Assembly (NCBI GenBank): GCA_021442155.1
Contig: CM038216.1
Location: forward strand, 153,847,009 to 153,911,008
DNA: 64,000 nucleotides
Origin: Cymbidium sinense
Lineage: Eukaryota; Streptophyta; Magnoliopsida; Asparagales; Orchidaceae
Direction of reading: 5' to 3'
Shown: in pieces, positions 52,215-64,000 of the stretch
Numbering within the stretch: the first letter of the stretch is position 1
Layout of the letters: every line of letters starts with the position of its first letter
The notes under the pieces: generated by a model
Database searches by the model: none
What the model was told of the DNA's origin: nothing
What the model saw: only the letters and a program-made list of their open reading frames with translations
Translations under genes and position numbers: made by a program

Positions 52215-53365
52215 ATTTGAGTTAATTAAACCTAGTGAGGGAACAGAGAGTCTAATGCTATCCCTTAACCAACTTATATTCATTAAGTGATTAAAAATGA
52301 TTTAGGTGTTTTATTTTATAAGTTAATTAAGATTAATTAAAACATTTTAGCTAATTAAGCTCAAAAGAATCCAAAAATTTAATTATACCATAAATATAAG
52401 CCCAAAAATTCAGAAAATTCTTAAATATGCATGAGGACAATAAAAATAAGTAACAAAATCTCTAAGTCATTTGGGTGATTAATTAGACCAATTTAATTTT
52501 GATAATTACGTAATTACACTTAAAATATCCTAAACTAATTTGAGATTTTATTTCATTCTCCAATTATCACCTAAAATATTCTAGGGATAGTTCATTCTTT
52601 ATTATTATTATGTTTTTTGGAACATGGATAATTAATTATGAATATTCAAATTAGTTATAACTAAAGGCTTGAAATTTTTTCTAAAGGCTCTTTAATGTCA
52701 ATTATTGATGATTGAACACTAGAGGATCAATTAATTATTTTATATAATTTTTTTAAATAAATTAATTAAGATAATTTAAGGCCTAGCTTAAAAATCATAC
52801 CTTTTAATTAATCAGTCAAACTAACTTGAAATAACTATTTGGATTGAGGAACATCATCAAGAATATTTTTTAAAAATTCCAAGACAATTAGAAGATTAGT
52901 TAGGTTTAATTTTATTAATATGCTTTTCATTTAAACCCAAATTACTCCAACTCTATTGAGTAAAAATTAGTGCTTTTATTTTTCTTAAATTCATTTCTAT
53001 TTAAGCTTTCATGTGAGTATTTACATATATTTTTTTGCATTTTGTATAATTAGTTATGATTTTTTAATGTTCTAGGTAATTAAGATACTTAATTAATGCT
53101 TGATTAAACCTAATTTAATTATTTTTATGATTTAGTTGATCGAGATAATCTAATTAATTTTTTTTAAGATCTCTAATGTTTATTAAAGTGATTTAATTTT
53201 TTCTGATAAATTTTCATTATTTATATAATTGTTAATTTCTATAATTAATTATTAATTCGAAAAAGCTAATTGACTTTAAAAATTAATGAATCTTAATCTA
53301 GATGGCTATTTAACTTGAAATTCTTATGATAAGTAGCCAATAAAAATAAGTTCCTTTTTAAATTC
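52215..53365 (-). mobile_element. LTR-family 3'-end fragment upstream of the terpene synthase
   Basis: Collinear with 38,986-about 40,200; for example 'ctagtgagggaacagagagtc' / 'ctagtgagggaacaaagagtc' and the shared 'aaatatgcatgaggacaataa'. Similarity stops abruptly at about 53,362, after 'aagttccttttt'. Direct repeat of about 1.15 kb with small indels. Confidence 0.85.
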
Positions 53366-53423
53366 TAATTCGCATATTTTAATCATAATTTAACAAAATT
53401 AGAAAATGTCTGTAATTTTAGCT

Positions 53424-53431
53424 TATAAATA
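53424..53431 (+). promoter_or_regulatory. TATA box of the terpene synthase
   Basis: TATAAATA, 46 bases before the exon 1 ATG and about 60 bases after the end of the LTR fragment. Spacing fits a plant Pol II promoter with a very short 5' leader. Confidence 0.6.
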
Positions 53432-53476
53432 GCATGACCATGCAAGAGATGATGCCACACAACCGAGCAACTCGAA

Positions 53477-56368
53477 ATGGAGAATCTTCATTCCTGTAAT
53501 CTTCCTTCTCATACTGAGGAAGTTCGCTAGTCAGCAAATTTTCACCCAAGCGTTTGGGCTGATTTCTTCATCTCAAAGCCACCACTCCCTAACATAAATA
53601 TGGTAAAGCACATAAGGTTTTTAGTTAATTCTACATCAAATAATTGAAAATATATTATTGTATAAATTCTCCACATTACCATATTGTTAATTATATTATC
53701 ATATTCATAAATCTGTTATTTCAAAACTTGTGAAGCTATAGAAAAGATGCAATTAAAAAAAAAAAAAGATTTTCTTAGGGCTTGTTTTGGTCCAATTTTA
53801 TTGTATTTTTATTTTAATTTTTTATGATGTTTTCAATAATATATTTATTTAATGAATTTTTATGTATTTTTTAATTTTCAAAATAAATTTTAGATATTTT
53901 GAGTATTGCTAAAAATAATTATTCACTCCGAACATATTTTATTTTAAATCTAAATTTTATATAAATCATAATTTTTTTTGAAATATTAAAATTTGAGAAA
54001 TATGAAACATCGAAAAGCTCTAGCTTTAGGTATATGCATCATGATTTCAAGATATATCATCATGTTTATAACAAATCTCATATATTTGTTTGTACCTATC
54101 TTGTACATAACTTCTAATTAATAAAATATTTTTAACAAAATAAAATTATGGATAAGATAAAATGTTAGAAATTTACCAAATTTTGTTATCTTATGTGTCC
54201 TATCTATAGTGTTCCATATTTCTATCATATATTATTCTTATTGGAATAATGGCATCCATATTCTACTACAATATTAATATTTGTATGTCAGTGTTCCATT
54301 TCCTTCAACAATATTAATCAATGGAAAATAAGATAGTAAAGTTGGTCAATAGGTCGATGGCAATATGTTCTTCTAAATATAAATAAAAACACTTGGTTGA
54401 ACCTTTCGTGCGAAAATAACTAATTAACTTTGGATCTAAGATGATTTTTTTCAAAGTTGCAAAATTTATGGTTTTATTTTTAAGTATATTTAATATAGTT
54501 TTCTTCTTATGTAAGTAGTTTCATAAATTTGTACGTTTATCTGTTTTTCTTTAACAAAATAAAATAAAATTCTGTTTTAAAATATATGATTTTCATAAAA
54601 GTATTTCTTGCTTATTACCACTTCTAAATTCAATACTACCTAATCTCTCAAAATAAACTAAATATATCCAAATATTTTTTGGTTTACTATTTCCTCTTCA
54701 TTTGGATTTCTATACCTCTTCACTTTTAACTAATGCTGGTCATCTTTGCATGTGAAAAACAAAAAGTCATTGCTCAAATTGAAGAATGAAGAGCTCAAAG
54801 TTGAAGTAAGGAAAATGCTCATTGATGCCATTGATCCATCGCATTCACTACAACTTATTGATAGAATTCAATGTCTTGGAGTAACTTATCATTTTGAGAA
54901 GGAAATTGAAGAAAAAATTACTCGAATTCATCAAACCGGTGTTAACGATAAAGATCTATACAGTTGCACTCTATTTTCGTCTACTAAGACAACAAAGATA
55001 TCTTGTTTCATGTGGTCAGTTCTAGCCATAATAACATTAATTAAAATCTACATTTGTTTTTCCTTTATATATATAAGAAGTGTTTCAAGTCTATTATTTA
55101 TTATTTTTTCAGATGTATTTAGCAAATTTTTGGATGAAAAAGGAGAATTCATTGATTCCTTGAATAGCAATGTAAAAGCTTTGTTAAGCTTATATGAAGC
55201 GGCTCATCTTCCATTTGAAGAAATATTGGACAAAGCATTAGAGTTTTCAAAAATTCAACTCAAGTCATTATCTTCTGACGTGGATCCATATTTATCAAAG
55301 ATGGTATTAAATAGTTTAGAAATTCCATTGGTCAGAAGAGTAGATAGGACAATCGAAGAACTTGAGTTACTTACTGATGCAATCGAGAGGTAAAATATGG
55401 ATTGACTCCACTTAGTCTTTTTTTGAAATTAATGTCTTATTAATTAAAATTAGCTAAATTTTCATTATGCATCAATTATAGTTAGGAACTTGAAAATATC
55501 CAAAAGTTGCCTCAATATATGCAACACTTGTTCCTTGCCATGTACAATACCTTCAACGAGATTGAGGTAGAACTAGAAAAAAATATTCATTTCAGATGTG
55601 CAATATGTTAAAGAGGAGGTAATCATCTTTATACCAATTGATATGCCTAACACCCCAAAAAATTTGTGAGTAATATGTCATGCCATGTTAATTTTTAGAT
55701 GAAGCGATCGAGCAAAGCATACTTTCAAGAAGCCAAATGGGCAAATGATGGCTATGTTCCCAAGCTTGATGAATATTTGAAGGTTGGGCTTATTACTTCT
55801 ACCTACAGTTGTCTTGCATGTGCAGCATACATGTGCATGCATGATGAAATTTCTAAAGATTTCTTTGATTTGGTGGCTAGTATGCCACAAATCATTAAAT
55901 CCATCAATTTTTTGGTGAGGGTTTTAAATGACATTGGCTCACATGAGGTAAGTTTCAAATCTAAATGTGTTTAACAAATAACATTTATTAACCTCCAACT
56001 CTAAACTTAAGCTAATAGATTAATGCTATATTGTTTAACATGATTAATTTCTTGCAGCAAGAACAAAAAAAAAACATGTTGCTTCAGTTGTGCAGTGTTA
56101 CGCTATGGAACATGGATGCTCCAAAGAAGAAGCATGCAAGAAACTTTGGGAAATGGTGGAGGAAGAGTGGAAAATATTGAATAGAGAGTTCATGTTTTCT
56201 AAGATGAATATACCTATCCCTTTACTTCAAACAATCATCAACTTGGCGAAGGTAATTGAGTTAGTATATAAGAACTTCCAAGACAATTACACAAATTCTA
56301 CTAAAGCCATGAATGATAATATCACTACTCTTCTTATTAAACCAAATCAACTAAATTTGGATATTTGA
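53477..56368 (+). pseudogene. Terpene synthase pseudogene (probable TPS-a class, seven-exon type)
   Basis: Terpene synthases cyclise prenyl diphosphates. Exons by eye: 1, 53,477-53,602 (donor ATG|GTAAAG); 2, about 54,767-55,014; fused 3/4, 55,113-55,389; 5, 55,482-55,618; 6, 55,699-55,947 (249 bp, the usual size); 7, 56,058-56,368. Motifs: 'SANFHPSVWADFFIS', 'RIQCLGVTYHFEKEIEE', 'VKALLSLYEAAHL', 'VDPYLSKMVLNSLEIPL', 'EAKWANDGYVP', NDIGSHE/QE (NSE/DTE complete) and EHGCSKEEACKKLWEMV. Lesions: a stop (53,528-53,530) replaces the second Arg of RRX8W; a net frameshift in exon 2 near 54,970; exons 3 and 4 fused at about 55,349, deleting the RxR region, an intron and DDxxD; a stop at 55,483-55,485 in place of the expected Trp; a net frameshift in exon 5; an A10 run in exon 7 (56,065-56,074) shifting the frame. 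Only 16 residues precede RRX8W, so no plastid transit peptide, which suggests a cytosolic sesquiterpene-synthase ancestor. Confidence 0.93.
53603..54766 (+). other. Terpene synthase intron 1 (~1.16 kb)
   Basis: Donor GTAAAG at 53,603. The acceptor is placed at 'acaaaaag|tc' near 54,766 because it keeps frame with exon 1 and the Leu/Lys-rich exon 2 start; the polypyrimidine tract is weak. AT-rich with an A-run at 53,754-53,767. No nested gene seen. Unusually long for TPS intron 1, so an old insertion is possible. Confidence 0.6.
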
Positions 56369-57095
<727 letters not shown>

Positions 57096-57099
57096 ATTG

Positions 57100-57695
57100 G
57101 ATTATCTAGGCTCTATTGCTCAAAATGATGGTGAAATAGGTGGAGTTATTAGTAGAATTCAAGTTGGATGGTAGAAGGCACACTTAAACTTAAGGGAGAA
57201 TTAGATAAGATGGTGAAATAGATGTAGACTTTCTTTTTTTGATAAAAGTACCACTTAAACTTAAGGAAAATTTTATAAGATGGTGGTAAGACGCAATGAT
57301 TTATGATCAATGTTTTAATAAAAGAGAAGCATAAGACTAAGTTAAGTGTTGCAAAGATGAGGATGCTTAGATAGTGGCTCTAGTCTTAGAGATAAAATGT
57401 GAAATGAGTATGTTGAAAAAGTTATGCATAATAAGATTAGATAGATGATGGTTTAATACATAAAGCATCGGTAGTATGAAATTAGGAGAGTAGATGCATT
57501 AGATTCTTATGTTAAGAAAGGTAGAGGCAAACCTAAAAATATTTGGTTAAGATGTATAAAAAATAACCTTAATATACTTTAATTAGATGATAATTTTACA
57601 CATAATATGACATAATGGAGAACATAGATTCATGTAGCCAACCCCACAGTGGAATAAAGGCTTGTTATTGTTGTTGTTGTCGTTATTGTTGTTGA
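57100..57695 (+). mobile_element. RTE-clade LINE 3' tail, copy C
   Basis: Starts within the 'LGSIAQNDGEI.GVISRIQVGW' region (about 57,108-57,170) and ends with 'AACCCCACAGTGGAATAAAGGC' plus an imperfect (TTG)n at 57,661-57,692. A 'cacttaaacttaaggRaaatt..ataagatggtg' block occurs twice, at about 57,178-57,214 and 57,251-57,287, a local duplication. Strongly 5'-truncated and inactive. Confidence 0.8.
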
Positions 57696-57699
57696 AGTT

Positions 57700-60600
57700 T
57701 ATTGGATTATCACCCTAATCCAAAGGGTAAAAATCTACTATAGAGTCTAATTTAAGGATTTATATATTTTAAGGATATTAAATAAAACTTTTTATTTGTA
57801 TAATTTAATTATTGGTTTCAGGTCTTATTATGTTTTTAAATTTTATTATTCCATTAAATTTAATTATTAATTTGCTTTAAAAGTTTAATGAAGCTTACAT
57901 TGTGTTTATCGTATTTTATCAAATCCATTTAAGATTTTATATATAAGTTTGGAGTTATTTCAATTAAGTATTTATGTTTGCTTTAATTACTTAATTTGAA
58001 TGAATTTTAATTGATTTAATTAACTTCTCTTATTTAAGTAACTAAATAGGCTTGACTTAATTTAAAATTTAAATTAAAGCTGTTATGATTGATTTAAATT
58101 TAAGTAACTAAATAGGCTTGACTTAATTTAATGTAGTTAATTAATTAATTTAATTCTTAGTTTCACTTTTTATTATTATTACTTTTATTTATGTGATTAA
58201 GGGTTAATTTTGGTTAGAATTTGATGGATTAATTGTGTTTAATTTAGTTTTATTTAATTAATTTGACTACATTCCAATTAATGATTAATTATATTTATTA
58301 AGTTTTATTTAATTTAAATTGAAGAATAATGCTGGTTTGATCTAATCTAAAATTTAATTAATGAGAATTCAAATTTTAATTTGTTTATGGTTGATTTTTC
58401 ACTTAATATTTAGTTTATTATACATTTCTTGGGATTTAATTCCAATAACTTTAATTAATATTGATTTAATGATTTATTAAATTCAAATTATGTGATTTTA
58501 AAATTTATTAGGTTTCCAAGGGTTCTAATATTTTCTTAGAGTTCTCTAATATTAATCATGATGTTATAAGATTTTTCAAAATGCTTCCCTAATATTCTTG
58601 ATTTGATTTTAATTATTTAATTAAGTTAAGCCTTAGAACTTGAAAATTTTCATAACATCCAATTCATTGGCCAATAATCCTTAAAAATTTTTATGTTAGG
58701 TAGTTTCTAGTGCCAATTTCAGATCGCCAAAGTTTTAGGTCAAGTGAATTATTATTTTAAAAATGATTAAGATTTAAATATTTTCATTAAAATTCAAATT
58801 AATCCAAAATTATAAAATACCAATTAGGGCTTATATTTTTATTAGATTCCTCTTTGAAATATAAATTCAGAGGGTTTATTTGTATTTTGAATTATTAGTT
58901 GATTTATTACAAATTTGAAGTTTAGCCTATTTAAAGAGATTAATTAATTATTATGATTAGGTGATTTAAGATTTAATGAGGTTTAGAATGCTTACATTTT
59001 TTCTCAAGTGTTTTGATGTTTCTTAAACTATTTTAAGTTATTTTAGTGATTTTTCATAATTTTTATAATTTTAAAATATTTATTTTGTTAAAATGTGTCA
59101 TTTGAAATTTAAAATTTAAAATCTTTTAATCTAGTCATCATTTTGTCTTGCAATTTTATGGTACATCATAACCTTAATTTCATTCCTAAAACTTTCCATC
59201 AATTTGATAAATATTTTGGGACTAATCAATAAAATTTAATTTTTATTCAAGCTCAAATAATCCCAAAATACTTAATAAAAATTATGGCTTTTGGGTTCGT
59301 TGGATTCTCCTTAAGAAGACGAATACAACGATCCCTTACTTGTGAGCAGTCATTTTGTCTTGGATTTTTATAATTCAAGCTCAAATATTTTGTTGAGTAT
59401 TTTTTTAAGGTTTTAGGTATATTTTTAAAAAATTTTAATTTCAAAACTTTACCCAACTATGGTACTTTAGCATGTGCCAAACTAATTGGTCCATGCATGG
59501 CTTTTGGGTAAAATAGGTAATTATATGGAAGATTTCAAATTAGTTGCCCAAAGAGGGATTTTTACTTAGAAACAAACCCACCATGAATACAAAATTTTAA
59601 CCATCAAATCTACAATACTTCAAAGCAAAATTTTATAAATCTGCAAAAACACATAATTCAAATTCTAACTCATAATCACCTTCAACAGTCTCCTTGCCAA
59701 AATTTGGTCATTTGTGATTTTATTTGTGGAAAGGAGAAGGATTGTATGTTTTATAGCTCTATGATTGTTTAAAACCATCCAAGAGAAACTAGAGGCTTTC
59801 TTTCTGTCTTTTCTTAATGGTAGCCAAAAATCACAATAATTAGAATTAGATGATGGATTGGGAGGCAATGGAAAAAAAATATTGGTTTAGCTATTACAAA
59901 GCCTACTAAGTGCCAACAAAGTGGTGATATGACTTATGTTTGAGTATATCTTGGGTTTTGACATCTTGCTTTGGTTTTCTCCCTCCCATGGCCACTATTG
60001 TTGACTTGGAGCCCTACTTCACATGGGCTGAAGTGTTATCCTTTATGTGATAGATTTTAGGTTAGGTTTGAGTCCACTTAAGTTAGGTTGAGTTGGTTTG
60101 AACACCTCTTGACTCATTTGGCTCAAATGAGTCAAGTTAGGTTCAATGTTTTAACTTAGCTTAGTTGAGTTTAGATTGTGTTATAATTATGTTTGATATA
60201 ATATTTGAGATGATTTGGACTAATTGATTTCAATTAATTTAGAGTTGATTTTGATTTGAACCCAAATTGAGCTTAATAGGTCGAATTGGGCTCGTTTGGA
60301 TAAAATGATCAATCTGACCCAAATTGAAGTGGGTTTAAGCTTCAATTATATTTGACTGAGTATTTGGAGTGATTTGAAATATTTTTTTAAATTTAGAATA
60401 AAATTTTGATTTAGGCCCATTTTGGCCTAAATTAGGTTTAATGGGTTAAATCGGGTTAAATTACCAATTCAGTCAAATCAAACTCAAGGAATAGTCAAAT
60501 TATGTTTAAATTTGATTTTAATGTATTTTAGAATATTTAATTTGAATTAATTTTGATTTAATTTGAGTTTAGGTTCAATATGGTCCATTTGGGTTCACTT

Positions 60601-61377
60601 GGACTTAATGACTTGATTAAACCATTTGAGTCTTCGCTGGATTTAGATTTATTTAGCTTTATATTCAGTATATTCATTTGATAGATTTGGTTCTTTGGGA
60701 TAACTTGAAATGATCAAATTTTGATTAGTTTGACTTTTGACTTGGTGGGGCCCATATAGGTCAACTTAGGTCAAATGACCTAGCTAGCTATTTCGTGCCC
60801 CATCTAATTTTAATTTTGTGTTTATTTATGTTTATACATTAAATTTGAGTTTTTAGTTTGATTTAATTTAAATTTATTTTAATTTTATTTGATTTTAACG
60901 AACCTATATAACTTTCAAGCTTAAATGGAGTCAATTGGGTTAACCATGCCAATTGCTTCAATTTAGGCTCAATTGAATTTAGATTCCAATTTAGATTTCT
61001 GGATTTAAGTTTTATTGAATTTGAATTTAATTGGACTTACTCTATTCAATTAAATTAGGTCAAGTCTTGTTGACCACTAGGCTAACCTAAATCAAACCTT
61101 AGTATGTTAACTTTTCAATTTAGTTTTGATTTCAGATTATGATTTTAATCTCATTTTGATTTATTATTTTTAGTTTTGCCTTAGTTTGGGTTGTACACCC
61201 GGTTACTAATTGTAGTATCTTAAGTGCCTAATTAGGGAGCTCTTAATCTGAGATTGAAGATCCTACTAAAATTAGGGTGATTGTCAACCTCACTCGAGGT
61301 TAATAGAGCTTAAGTGCCTAGATCAAATCCTAGGTCTAAGAGGATGATTATCAACCTCATTAAAAGTGAGGTCAATA
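57700..61377 (-). mobile_element. Long-LTR family copy (~3.7 kb, diverged)
   Basis: Minus-strand start at 61,377 with TATTGACCTCACTTTTAATGAGGTTGATAA. 61,170-61,340 parallels 42,960-43,130 ('ggttgtacaccc.gttactaat', 'gtgattgtcaacctcactc'). 59,980-60,120 parallels 41,150-41,260 ('cttcacatgggct'). 57,700-59,600 is the AT-rich end-proximal part, without the precise terminus of the 38,986 copy. No coding sequence. Confidence 0.65.
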
Positions 61378-61384
61378 AAAGGAA

Positions 61385-62837
61385 CCCCAATAGGTGTGGT
61401 GAGTGAATTCATTTTGGGTTATGACTTGAGTTGACTTAACTAAACACAAATTGAGTTAGGTTGAGTCAAATGAGTCTTATTTGCCTAACTGATTTAAGCT
61501 AAGTTTAAGCTATATTAATCTAATTATTTATAATACTTATGATTAATTAATGTGATTTAACTTAAGCCTAAATCAACTCAATTTAACCTAAATAAGTCAA
61601 ATTGGGCAAATTTGGGTTCAGTTGGGTCCATGGGCCAAATTGACCAAATTAGACAAATTGAATCCAAATGAAAGCTAAATTGAGTTTAATTAATTTTTAA
61701 AAGTGATTTAAAGTAACTAATTTGATTTTATTTTAATTTATTTTGATTTTGGCTTGATAGGCTCATATAGGTCAATTTGGGTCAACTTGGGTCAATTTGA
61801 CTAATTGACCAAATTGGCTAAATTGGTGTCATTAGAGTTGAGTCATATTCAATAATCAACTTAAGAAAAATTTTAATCATTGATTTTGTTTAATTTAAGT
61901 TGTGTTAAATTATGATTTAAACTCATTTTTATCCAAATTGGGCTTAATAGGTCAAATTAGGTTCACGTGGGTCAAATGACCATTATGGCTCAAATTAAAG
62001 TATGTTCAAGCTTCAATTATATTTGATTGAGTATTTGAAATAATCTGGAGTAATTAATTTTAATTAATTTGGATTCAATTTTGATTTAGACTTATTTTGA
62101 GCCAATTTAGGCTTAATGGGTTAAATTGAGGTTTACTTGGTGGTCAAATGACTAATTTGGTGAAATCAACCCCAAGAAAAGTTTAAATTATGTTCAAATA
62201 TAATTTTAAAGTATTTTGTAGCATTTAATTTAAATTAATTTTAATTTATTTGAGTTTAGGTTCATTTAAACTTGTTGACCCAATTGGGCCATTTGAGTCA
62301 TCACTAGATTAAGAATTAATTAGTTTAGTGTTCTATTATATTAATTTCATAAAGCATTTAAGATGACTTAAATTAATCAAATTTTGATTATTTTGATTTT
62401 TAGCTTGGTGGGGTTAGACATGGATCAACTCTAGGTCAAATGACCTGATTAACCACTTTGAAACCCATCTGGATTTATTTTCATTTATACATGATTGTGT
62501 GTGTCTTTTGGTTTGGTTTGATTTGATTTAGTTTTGATTTTATAGGATTTTATTAAATTTTAATTTAGCTTAAATGGTGACTCAATTTCCTTAATTTGGA
62601 TTTAGTTGAACTTAGATTTCATTTTAATTTTTGCTTTAGTTGAGGTTATGTAATTAGTCACTAATCATAATAGCCTAAGTGCTTAATTATGATGCTCCTA
62701 ATCTAAGGTCAGAAATCCTAATTCACTAATATTATCGTGATTATTAATATCACTTGAGGTTAATAGAACCTTAGTGCCTAAATTAAATCCTAGGTCTAAG
62801 AGGAGGGTTGTCATCCTCACTAAAAGTGAGGTCAATA
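61385..62837 (-). mobile_element. Second LTR-family start copy (~1.45 kb)
   Basis: Minus-strand start at 62,837, again the hairpin TATTGACCTCACTTTTAGTGAGG. It contains the same 'gtgcctaaattaaatcctaggtctaag' string and 'ggtcaaatgacctgattaaccact' as its neighbours. Head-to-tail with the copy ending at 61,377. Confidence 0.6.
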
Positions 62838-62859
62838 AGATGTCACTATCAGAATCAAA

Positions 62860-63996
62860 GTCATCATAAGAAAATATTTGATCAAAATTATTTTGATTAT
62901 TGGGAGTTGGAGAGTTATTATAGGACCAGGATCATAAGAGTCACTTTCACCATGAAGAAATTAGATCAAATTAGATTTGTTTGGATCAAACGATCAATCA
63001 CCTAAATTGAAGTGTGTTTGAGCTTTAATTGAGTATTTGGAGTGATTTGAAGTAATTTATTTCGATTAATTTGGAATTGATTTTGATTTAGACCCATTTT
63101 ATTTAATTTTAGCTTAATGGGTTGACCAATGTTAAAAACTCAAGGAAGATTAAATTATTTTTAAATGTGATTCTAATTATTTTGAAATATTTAATATGAA
63201 TTAATTTTGATTTAATTTAAGTTTAGGTTCAATATGGTATTTTTGGGTTCACTTGGACTAAGTGGCCTGATTAACCCATTTGAGTCATCACTTGATTCAT
63301 ATTTATTTAGTTTTATGTTCAGTTATATTCATTTGATAGATTTTATCTTTTGGGATGACTTGAATTGATCAAATTTTGATTAGTTTGACCTGGTGGGTCC
63401 CACATAAGTCAACTTAGGTCAAATGACCTACTTAGCCATTTCGTGCCCTATCTAAATTTAGTTTTGTGTATATTTATGTTTATAAATTGATTTACTTTTG
63501 GTTTGATTGAATTTAAATTTATTTTGATTTTATTTGATTTTTATGAACCTATATGACTTTTGAGCTTAAATGAAGTCAACTAGTCAACCATGTTAATTAT
63601 CTCGATTTAGGCTTAATTGAATTTAGATTATAATTTAGATTTATTGGATTTAAGTTTTTATTGAAATTTTTTTAATTTAGTTTTGATTATTGACCTAGCT
63701 GTGGTCAAGTCTTAGCCATTAGACTAAAGTCTCAAATTTAGTTTTTATTTCAGATTATGGATTTAGTTTCATTTTGATTTGTTGTTCTCATTCCAATCTT
63801 AGTTTGCATTGTACACCCAATTACAAATTCTAATATCCCAACCTAATTAAGAATCCCTTAATCTTAGATTGGAGATCATAATCACTAAGATTAAGATGAT
63901 TGTCAACCTCACTAGAGGTTAACATAACCTTAGTGCCTAGACTAAATCCTAGGTCTAAGAGGAGGATTATCAACCTCATTAAAATGTGGGTCAACA
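62860..63996 (-). mobile_element. Third LTR-family start copy (~1.1 kb)
   Basis: Minus-strand start TGTTGACCCACATTTTAATGAGG at 63,996. Same internal order as the two preceding copies ('tttcgtgccctatctaaatttag' near 63,439, also at 60,793). A short unmatched stretch (62,838-62,950) separates it from the second copy. Confidence 0.6.
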
Positions 63997-64000
63997 TATT

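Noticed and set aside
54746..55393. Continuous 215-codon ORF as an intact terpene synthase exon or novel membrane protein
   Set aside because: Its hydrophobic middle (about 55,015-55,112) is an intron with a GT donor and a TTTTTTCAG acceptor, plus out-of-frame exon 2 residues before it.

Overview
This looks like nuclear DNA of a flowering plant, most likely a monocot. A palm is my guess, but nothing here proves it. The window is strongly AT-rich, has one 100-base N gap (33,178-33,277), and is dominated by old, nested, inactivated transposable elements. No intact protein-coding gene is supported. No tRNA, rRNA or CRISPR was seen.

The one host gene is a seven-exon plant terpene synthase at 53,477-56,368 (+). 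It is a pseudogene. It has a stop inside the RRX8W motif, three net frameshifts, a second stop, and a genomic deletion that fuses exons 3 and 4 and removes the catalytic DDxxD motif. Exon boundaries, a TATA box and the NSE/DTE metal-binding motif can still be read.

Layout. 1-3,070: minus-strand plant-transposon-domain ORF remnant, a ~61-bp tandem array and a Ty3-type leader. 3,090-4,555: Ty3-type gag remnant. 4,559-5,070: start of a long-LTR family. 5,072-6,640: plant mobile domain (PMD) remnant. 7,400-8,700: LTR/leader-like repeats. 10,126-11,935 (-): RTE-clade LINE. 12,390-13,690: Tat gag/protease fragment. 13,700-16,020: second antisense ORF plus arrays. 16,020-18,480 (-): inverted array and second PMD copy. 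18,686-19,750: LTR-family start. 19,830-23,640: CACTA transposon (TNP2, DUF4216, Transposase_24). 23,645-25,320: LTR/leader with TATA box and arrays. 26,182: CACTA terminus. 27,200-27,950: RTE LINE. 28,600-30,545 (-): Ty1/copia 3' part. 33,278-38,985: Tat-lineage Ty3/gypsy gag-pol with dual RNase H. 38,986-43,156 (-) and 43,940-about 47,020 (+): head-to-head copies of the long-LTR family with a foldback element between them. 47,030-51,000: inverted repeat arms enclosing a second CACTA fragment. 52,215-53,365: LTR-end fragment ending about 60 bp upstream of the terpene synthase TATA box. 57,100-57,695: third RTE LINE tail. 57,700-64,000: three head-to-tail minus-strand copies of the LTR-family start.

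How it fits together: one Tat-like Ty3 population with very long LTRs, dispersed 61-bp minisatellites and probable accessory ORFs (one antisense) appears to account for much of the window. CACTA, copia and RTE elements are inserted among it, and the terpene synthase lies decayed between them. Element boundaries given with 'about' were placed by eye from repeated sequence and may be off by tens of bases.
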